A stretch of 60,000 bases of DNA from contig JBBHKE010002135.1 of the NCBI GenBank assembly GCA_037447655.1, positions 250,001 through 310,000 of the forward strand, read 5' to 3'. The first letter of the stretch is position 1. Every line of letters starts with the position of its first letter. Of the stretch, positions 52,947 through 60,000 are shown piece by piece. Made by a program: the position numbers and the translations under genes. The notes beneath the pieces were generated by a model. The model ran no database searches and was not told the DNA's origin. It was given only the letters and a program-made list of their open reading frames with translations. This DNA is from Zygnema cylindricum (taxonomy: Eukaryota > Streptophyta > Zygnematophyceae > Zygnematales > Zygnemataceae).

Positions 52947-54118
52947 TGTCAAGCTCGTGTGTGTTTTCGGCACACCTTGATTTTCCCAAGATCTTCGGAA
53001 CCCTTTCTACCTGTACGGACATCAGCGTACGGCAAAGGAGGCGCAGAAAACCGGACCAGATCAAGGGATTTTTTGAACTGAACGGAACGCACTTTATTTC
53101 ACGCCTAAGGGAGGCTGGAAAGCCAAGTTATTCCGCTTCAAAGATTTCAGCTTGTTACATGCAGCCAGTTGCCACTTGACCTTTTGGGGGTCACATTGTG
53201 GAACGCCACGTAACTCTTCGGATAGTCATTTAGATTTGGCTGTCTTTTGTTAGTAGGAATTTATTTCAGGTCCAAATGGCTTTTTGTCCATTAATCAGGC
53301 CAGGTCAAAATCTGGCGTTTAAGCGTCAGTTTCAGTACTTGTCTTATTCAACTTTGACTTTCAGCAGGAAATCTAGCCATAACTGAAAGCTCATCTTTTT
53401 GCCCTAAGTGTAGGACAGTTGAATTCGTCTTTTGTCAGTTTGATAGAATTTGTTGTCCGCTGATTGGTTCATTGTATTGCTTTGACTTTTTGGACCAAAA
53501 GTGGACAAACTTGGTTGTATAAGGCACTTGGGGCCAAAAGAGAGAGGTTGCTTTTCAGTACTGTCTCCTGTGAAAAACCTCAAAGAAATTCCAAACAAAC
53601 CTTCTTTTGGATAATCTTTGTTGTGCTTGTTTGCTTCACCCTATTGCCATCTTGGTTTGAATTTGTCTAGATTGGAGATCGTAGTTCGGGCGGGTAGTTG
53701 GCACTATCAGTCTTTTTGGGCAATATTGACTTTTTGCTATTGAAACCGAGAAGGGTCCAGTCGGTTTCAATCTGTGGAAACCGAGTGGTGAAGGAGAGTC
53801 GTACCGGTCTTCAGTGTCTTTGGGAGATATTTGGTCTTTCTTTGTGGTCATCTTGGCTTTATAGGGTATGTTGCGCTTGCTTTGCCATAACACTTAATTC
53901 TACCTTTAATTCCATTTCTGGGGCAAGGTGATATTGTTAAATCTCAAACAGCCAATCATTTCTATTTTTATTTATTTCACCTGGAAGCTCCCTTGTCCTC
54001 CGCCGGTAGTCATTTGGGGATTCTGCTGTGTTCCCTCCGGAACCGGTTTCTTCGATCTTGAGTACTTGAGCAGTGGGTTCTGAGGGTATAAAAGCTAGAC
54101 TTCCAGTGGATCAGCACA
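52947..54118 (+). repeat. Gypsy 3' LTR
   Basis: 1,172 bp, aligned over its whole length with 44497-45679, including TGACCTTTTGGGGGTCACAT and TGGGGCAAGGTGATATTGTT. Divergence is clearly higher than between the copia II LTRs. Confidence 0.85.
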
Positions 54119-54120
54119 TA

Positions 54121-54404
54121 AAATTGGGACTACGGCCCGATGACCTCTACGGCTACCATTTCTCGGTCATATGGGGAAAAGGGAGGGGAAGTGGGGTATC
54201 TTTTTCTTCTTCCCAACCTGCATTTCTCATCTTGCCTCATTATCTGCAATGCCTTACATGCACGTCGCCGGGAGGTATGGGAGGGCCAAACTGGACATTT
54301 TTACTGTCATGGGAAGCATCCGCATTCTCGGGTTATTGATTGGATTCCAGGCCGACAATTTACGCCAAAAGCTTTATTCTTTCTAGTGCACCAGGCACGC
54401 TCGA
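54121..54404 (+). repeat. Second copy of unit X
   Basis: AAATTGGGACTACGG to GGCACGCTCGACA. It stops where the first copy meets the LTR and is followed at once by copia IV pol. This looks like the end of a second gypsy copy or of a tandem array, cut at the LTR boundary. Confidence 0.7.
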
Positions 54405-54556
54405 CAAGAATAAGATTGTGAATCTTGTATATAGATCTAATGAGGAAATGGTGGCTGATATGATGACAAAACCAATGCCCTCTCCTAAATTGAAATATTT
54501 TAGGGAAAAATGTGGACTAAAACTGAAAGTTAAATTAGACCATAAAATAAGGGGAG
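54405..54556 (+). pseudogene. Copia IV Pol, last 45 codons
   Basis: Plus strand: NKIVNLVYRSNEEMVADMMT, KPMPSPKLKYFREKCGLKLK, as at the end of copia II Pol, then AATAAGGGGAG, the polypurine tract, directly before the LTR at 54557. Confidence 0.85.
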
Positions 54557-55595
54557 TGTTGAAATTAATAGATTTCTAGAGTATTTTCTAGGTTTAAATA
54601 TGTTATTGTAAAAAGAAAAGAAAAGGACGGACAGCCTCCCTCCACCTCCTCTCTCTAGCCCCCATACTTGTTATAGCCACTAAAGGATAGAGAGCGTGGT
54701 TGATCCATGGCTGCCTTAGTTCAACAGGTAGTTATTTTTTAGTAGGTTACTAAAAATATACCTGACAGACGCGGGATTTAATCACGGTACCTACCGTTTC
54801 GTCAAGTTGGCCTATAGCGGTCAGCTTTATCCTATTAGACTAGGACCATTGCTAAATGATATTGAATGTGATAAATATATATCTATTTAGGAGGGAACAA
54901 ATTCATTTAACTGAAACTCTATACGGCATGCATAGGTACATTTTTATAAAGTACGAAGTAGGATACTACTTTGAAACGGATACCGCGCATTTTGTTTCGA
55001 CCTCGAAACAAATATCGCGCAAGTATTTATAACGGCTGAGATTGCATTTCAAGTCAAATCCAACGGCGCACATCATCGCCGAAATCCCGGAATGGTCACT
55101 TTGGCATTTAGTGACATGTCATGACCTGGCGCCATGTGGAGAGATAACATTCGGTCGCGGGAATTCTGAGGAACGTACGGACGAGTGGAAAAAGGACACG
55201 CGTCCGCTTAATGGCCTTGTTGTACAAAGGTCGTACAAAAAGTATATCGGCAGTAGTAGTATTATGTACTGTACAGTATTTTGATTGGTTCGTACAGTTA
55301 GTAGATAGGGGTTGTGAGAGGGAGCTAATACTTAGAAAAATCTGGTAGATGGTCTTCTCTCTCTTTGAGAGGTTGTATAAATTGGCATTTTTGTTGACTT
55401 ATAACTTATCGCCCGGTTGAGCGTTTTCAGAGATTCTTTTTCCTACAGACTCAAGGGAGTCCATGCTCTAGAGGGGTGCAGTCATATTGTCTATTTTTCT
55501 GCTTCGGTAGCAATGGTTGCCAATGAAAGTGGGTTAGTTAATAACTATCTAGAGGCTTTTGTACTCTCTAGTCAAATGGAGGACACAGAGTTTCA
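54557..55595 (+). repeat. Copia IV LTR
   Basis: 1,039 bp, TGTTGAAATTAATAG...GACACAGAGTTTCA. It has the end of pol on its left and gag on its right, so it is shared by two internal regions, as after recombination between tandem elements. It contains the gag start ATG at 55577 as in copia II. Confidence 0.8.
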
Positions 55596-57255
55596 AGAAA
55601 AGATTTTGGGGAATTGTGAGTGGACGGGTGATGCATCCATCTAGTATTGGCATTCCTCCAGGGTTTGGAGGAAGCAGATTCACCAAAAATCCAGATCAAT
55701 CTCCAATGGAGGAGACAAAGGAAGGGGAGGTGGTAGACAAAGGAAATGAGAAGGAGATGATCACACTGATAGCACCGGTTTTGCATTCATGTCACCTATT
55801 TCGAGGAACGAGGAGAATGATACTGATACTTAGGACTACAATAATATGGCGGCAAAGCACTTCATCCTCCGCCATCTTACTTAAGGGCTTGCATCTCCTC
55901 ATTTGCAGGTAGAGAGGGCATTCCATCTTTGGGTGGCTCTCATAGAGATGTTCCAAAGTGGAACAATTCAGCAACATCAGTTGGCTGATCAGAAAATTAA
56001 TTCGTATGTATACTGAAGGGTAAAGATGTTGGATTTTTGGAGCTTGCTACAGTTTTCATGGAACTAGAGAGTGCTCAAAAAATAGAAAGTGAAAAGGAAA
56101 AGGTTAACTGCTTGCTCATAAAGTTACTAGATGAGTTCGAGAACATAGTCAACCATGTGTAGGACTTGCCGAACTCAAGATGGATATAGAATTCAATGGT
56201 AGGGATGATTCTCGTTTGGGAGAATACGATTGAGATTCGAAGGGGAGGAAAGAGTGAGCAAGCCTTGACACCTAGGACCCATTGGAGGAACAAGGATTCT
56301 AGGAAAATGGTCGAAAATTATGGAGGGGAGGGGTAGAAAAGTCAGACCGACGAGTTCAAACCGAGGGCTCCCAAGGGTTTGTGTCATTTTTGTAAGAAAC
56401 CAAGGCACAATATGGCGGAGTGCACTTTGTTAACCAATTAAAGAAGGGACAGACTGGTGGACCCCTGAGTGGAAAGAAAAAGGCCTTTCTGACATAGGTA
56501 CACGAGGCGGAATCCGAGGATGAGGACGATGAGCTACTATTAGATGTGGAGTTAGAAGCGAAAAACGAGGTTGAAATTCCACAAAAGCATAAATGCGCTT
56601 TCAGTGGATTGAAAGGTGAAGCAGGCTGGATTGTTGATTCAGGTGCCTCCATGCACATGTGTAAGGATAAACACAAGTTCACTAAGATAAGAAAAATTCC
56701 TACCGAAGAGATAGAGTACGGGAATGGGAGGATAGTCACTAGTACTCTTGTAGGATCGGTAGATCTAAAAGTGTTAGTAGAAGGAAAGACATCCATAATT
56801 ACATTATCTGGTGTATTCATTATTTCGTAGCTGAACAAAAACCTCATTTCGACATCTGTATTAGATGATAAAGGTTTTGATACTAGCAATAGGAAAGAAG
56901 TCTTTAATGCTCATTTTGAAGAGGAAGTTTATTTCACAGCTGAAAAAGGTAGCCAAGGGATGTTTAGGCTGATTTTAAGCAATGAAAAGAAGAAACTTTA
57001 TTATACTGGTGTTAATGATATAATATTGTGGCATAAGAGGCTTGGGCATGTGAATCTAGATAAGTTAAGAGAGATGAAAAAGATGGTAGTAGTGGAAGGG
57101 ATTCAATTCAGTGAGAGTGAGAATCTAAGTGATTGTAGTGGATGTGTTTAAGGTAAAGCACACAGGTTACCCTTCACAAAAAAATCCACCTATAAGGGAG
57201 AAAAGATTCTAGATTTAAGACACACAAATATTTGGAGACCGGCCAAAGTGCCCTC
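55596..57255 (+). pseudogene. Copia IV Gag-protease and start of integrase
   Basis: Plus strand, many breaks. The primer-binding site and about 20 codons of gag after the LTR are deleted. Recognisable: IPPGFGGSRFTKNP (about 55655); a capsid part with FHLWVALIEMFQ; a zinc knuckle CHFCKKPRHNMAEC (about 56380); protease AGWIVDSGASMHMC within 56546-56830; MFRLILSNEKKKLYY and ILWHKRLGHVNLD at 56960-57151; and the integrase start CSGCV, a stop, then GKAHRLPF up to RPAKVPS. Copia V is inserted at 57255. Confidence 0.85.
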
Positions 57256-58303
57256 TGAAACTCAAAGACCTCCATAAGTCCTTAGAGTGGACAGCTTCCA
57301 AGAAGCCTCTAGGATAATCCTGACCCCTTTGTGTTTAAGCAAAAATAACTGCCACCCTGGCAGAGAAAAACTCTGACCACCTTCACCCTTGTGAAGGCAA
57401 GACTCCCCTGAGTCGATAGCAAAAAGAATCTCTGAATTTGTTCCCTTGAGTAGTAAGTTATGGAGGGTCAAAGTTGACCTTTTGTACAGAAGCTCTTTGG
57501 GAGAGAGGGTCCTATCTTCTAATTTTTCTAAGTCCTATCTCTCTCACAGACTCTATCTACTGATGTACGGAACCAATCAGAATATAGTTCCGTACGCAAA
57601 AGTACAGCTGCCGGTGTACTTTATGTATGGACATTGTACGACAGGGCCTAAATGTCTACACATGGAATATCCGGATTCGCTCCTTTAATCCTCGGAGATG
57701 CCGCGCTCCAATGTAACATCGCCACGTGTCATCCGATGTGGCGATGCCCACAAACCCCCGAATTCTTCTTCCGCGATCTCGGCGCTAATTCCGGCTGTCC
57801 GATTAAACTCGCATTTGATCGTAGCCGTAATAAATACATGCGCGGTATTTGTTTCGCTTACGAAATCAATGCGCGGTATTGATTTCTTATCCGTACCGCA
57901 ATTCGTACTTTTACACTACCATATCTATGTATCCCGTTAACAGTTATAGTTAAATGATTTATCCCACGTGTACATGTTTAAATCATTATCATACTATATA
58001 CTATGTAAGACTACTTGTAGACTTAACGGCTAAGGCTACTTACTACCTACTCTTTGACGGCCGGCAGGTACCAGGATCAAATCTTGTCGCCAACACATAC
58101 CTTTTATTAATTAATCCCTTGACTAATATAAATTTCCCGTAAACCTCAGGATAGCCTATGTAGCCATGGCTCTAGCTTCCTCTCCAATTCCTTAGTGACT
58201 GCAACAAGTTTGAGAGTTGGAGAGAGAAGTTAGAGGTAGACTGCCTCGGCTTCTTTATTTCTATTCAGACCTAGAAAATACTTAAAAACCATTAATTTCT
58301 ACA
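57256..58303 (-). repeat. Copia V 3' LTR
   Basis: 1,048 bp, on the minus strand TGTAGAAATTAATGG...GAGGTCTTTGAGTTTCA. The inner end again holds an ATG (ATGGAGGTC). Possible target duplication CCCTC (57251-57255); the other flank is outside the window. A plus-strand tRNA-like part lies at about 58013-58090 (B box GGATCAAATCTTG). Confidence 0.8.
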
Positions 58304-58316
58304 CTCCCCTTATTTT

Positions 58317-60000
58317 CTAGTCAATCTTTAATTTCAGACCACACTTCTCCTTGCAGAAAATTAGCTTAGGGGAAGGCACAGGTTTGGTCATCATATCTGC
58401 TACCATCTCACTATCTAGTCGGTACTCTAAACTGATTATTTTATTTTCTACTTTCTCTCTAACAAAGCTAAGTCTAATGTCCATGTGTTTGGCTTTAAAA
58501 TGATGTTTAGGATTGGCAGAAATAGCAATTGCTGCCTGATTATCACAAAATATTTTGTGCACACCACTCTTAAGATGACCAAGTTCACCAAGTAAAGACT
58601 TGACCCACATCAATTCTTTTACAGCAGAGCAAGAGGCCATATACTCAGCCTCCATGGTGGACTGAGCAATAACCTTTTGCTGTTTGCTACTCCAACAGCA
58701 AGCCCCATCACCCACATATAATACATATCCAGAAGTGCATCTCCTCATCAGAACATCACCATAACTAGCATCACTCCAAGTAGTGATGTCAGTATTCTCC
58801 CCACCCAAATGCAACCATAGATCCCTAGTTCCTATCAAGTATCTAAGAACTCTCTTAGGTGCCTCCTAATCCTTCTTATTGGGAGCATTTAGACTTCTAC
58901 TCAGCACTCCTACAGCTGCAGCTAAATCCGGCTGGGTACAATTCATAAAAATAGTTGACTTCCCACTACTTGCCTGTAAGGAATATTATGCATGAACTTC
59001 TGTTTTTCAAGAGATAATTCCTCGTCTAAGACTATGACTCCTTCTTCCTCACTCCCCTCACTTCCCTTCTTCAATTCCATTGGAGTTGTACAACTATTAG
59101 CTTTATCCATTTGAAATTTATCAAGCATGTTCCATATTGCTTCCTTTTGAGTCAATCTTATAATTTTTCTTTTTCGGTCTCTCTCTACTTGAATTCTCAA
59201 AATATATTTTACTTCCCCCATATCCTTCATTTCAAATCTCCCCTTAAGATCGGTTTTCAGTTTATTATTTTTTTCCATTGATTTACTTAAAACAAGCAAA
59301 TCATCAACATAAATTGCAATAAATATAAAACCTTCCTCATCTTCGAAAACATAGATTGAGTGATCTGAGCTGATCCGGATATATCCCAGACCGGTAAGAA
59401 ACTCATCAAGCTTCTTATTCCACTGTCAAGGCGCCTGTTTCAAACCATAAAGAGATTTAATCAGCCGGCATACCTTACTCTCCTCTCCTTCTTCCACAAA
59501 CCCTTCGGGTTGTCGCATGAAGATCTCCTCTTCCAATTCTCCATGCAAAAAGGCTGTTTTGATGTCTATCTGGTGCACTTTCATGTCTTCCGCTGCTGCC
59601 AGGCTGAGAAGTATACGGACGGAGGGAAATCTGACCACCGAGGCAAAGGTTTCCTCATAGTCAAATCCCTCGTTTTATGTAAATCCCTTTGCCACTAGTC
59701 GGGCCTTCTAGCGCTCGACTGTGTTATCTGGGTTCAGTTTTAATTTTGAAAACCCACTTACAACCGATTGGTTTTCGGTTAGGTGGACAATCCACCAGCT
59801 CCCAAGTATCGGCTGCCATAATTGAGGCCATCTCTTCATTGATGGGTGTCTTCCACCGATTTCTTTCTGGACAAGTCATCGGCTCTCCATAAGTTTGAGG
59901 TTCATATTGATGAGATAGTTTAGTTACCTTGTTATTAACATGTTTTTCTTGCAGTCTTTTACTACTTCTCCTTCCCCCCTCAAAATCTGAGGCCGGAATA
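58317..60000 (-). pseudogene. Copia V Pol: RT and RNase H, continues beyond the window
   Basis: Minus strand. RNase H is intact in 58838-58317 (TTWSDASYGD, QSTMEAEYMA, FCDNQAAIAI, ending KCGLKLKID). A stop and a frameshift near 58865-58950 separate it from 59299-58943 (KSMEKNNKLKTDLKGRFEM, ILRIQVERDRKRKIIRLTQK). RT continues at 59638-59426 (VRFPSVRILLSLAAAEDM, SLYGLKQAP), with the YVDD region at about 59305, and the linker runs to the window end. It is more decayed than copia II and probably inactive. Confidence 0.9.

Larger units (their letters stand above)
44497..54118 (+). mobile_element. Ty3/gypsy-type element carrying a DNA methyltransferase
   Basis: 9.6 kb on the plus strand between direct repeats that begin TGTCAAGCTCGTGTGTG and end GATCAGCACA. 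Order: LTR, proline-rich frame, gag with two zinc knuckles, protease, cytosine-5 methyltransferase, integrase core and C-terminal domain, polypurine tract, LTR. Integrase after the protease region places it with Ty3/gypsy. Reverse transcriptase and RNase H are missing, and only a short junction links methyltransferase to integrase. The outer flanks (GGCTC and TAAAA) do not match, so no target duplication is preserved. The LTRs differ at many positions and the frames have many stops: an old, non-autonomous copy. Confidence 0.85.

Noticed and set aside
1-60000. CRISPR arrays, rRNA genes, bacterial operons
   Set aside because: No regularly spaced short repeats with unique spacers, no rRNA sequence and no Shine-Dalgarno-led gene clusters were seen; introns and plant-type retroelements show eukaryotic nuclear DNA.

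Overview
The window looks like repeat-rich nuclear DNA of a streptophyte plant, most probably a charophyte green alga with a large genome (Chara-like). The evidence is spliced genes with GT/AG introns, a plant RLCK-type kinase, Ty1/copia elements, and two primer-binding sites that fit the plant initiator tRNA-Met as I remember it (one its 3' end, one its anticodon arm). A Ty3/gypsy element carries a cytosine-5 methyltransferase, an arrangement reported from charophytes and dinoflagellates. The species is inference.

Layout. 1-2.2 kb: nested TA-target MITEs. 2.8-7.1 kb: the only clearly host-type locus, an HSPA12-like Hsp70 ATPase gene followed on the same strand by a decayed receptor-like cytoplasmic kinase with a coiled-coil tail; the two may once have been one gene. 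7.1-11.3 kb: sequence partly duplicated at 23.0-24.6 kb, with polypyrimidine and GGGA tracts. 11.3-14.5 kb: a MITE-in-MITE nest with TA duplications at most joints. 14.8-18.9 kb: a decayed hAT transposon and its internally deleted derivative in opposite orientation. 19.1-24.6 kb: MITEs, gene fragments, a tRNA-like gene and a 504-bp TRIM retrotransposon whose two LTRs each contain a tRNA-like cloverleaf. 24.9-31.6 kb: one weak minus-strand gene, more MITEs and a minisatellite.

31.7-60 kb is almost entirely retroelements. A very young copia element (33055-39489, TSD CCCAC, LTRs differing at two places) sits in the LTR of an older copia (III), itself inserted in the LTR of a still older one (I). 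Copia III is cut by a LINE; the LINE abuts a gypsy element (44497-54118) with gag, protease, a truncated DNA methyltransferase and integrase but no reverse transcriptase. Then come a rearranged plus-strand copia (IV) and a further minus-strand copia (V) that runs off the window.

Most interesting: the methyltransferase inside the gypsy element; the TRIM with tRNA-like LTRs; and the copia design in which gag starts inside the LTR and is read through a primer-binding site matching the anticodon arm of initiator tRNA-Met. No rRNA gene, CRISPR array or bacterial-type operon was seen.
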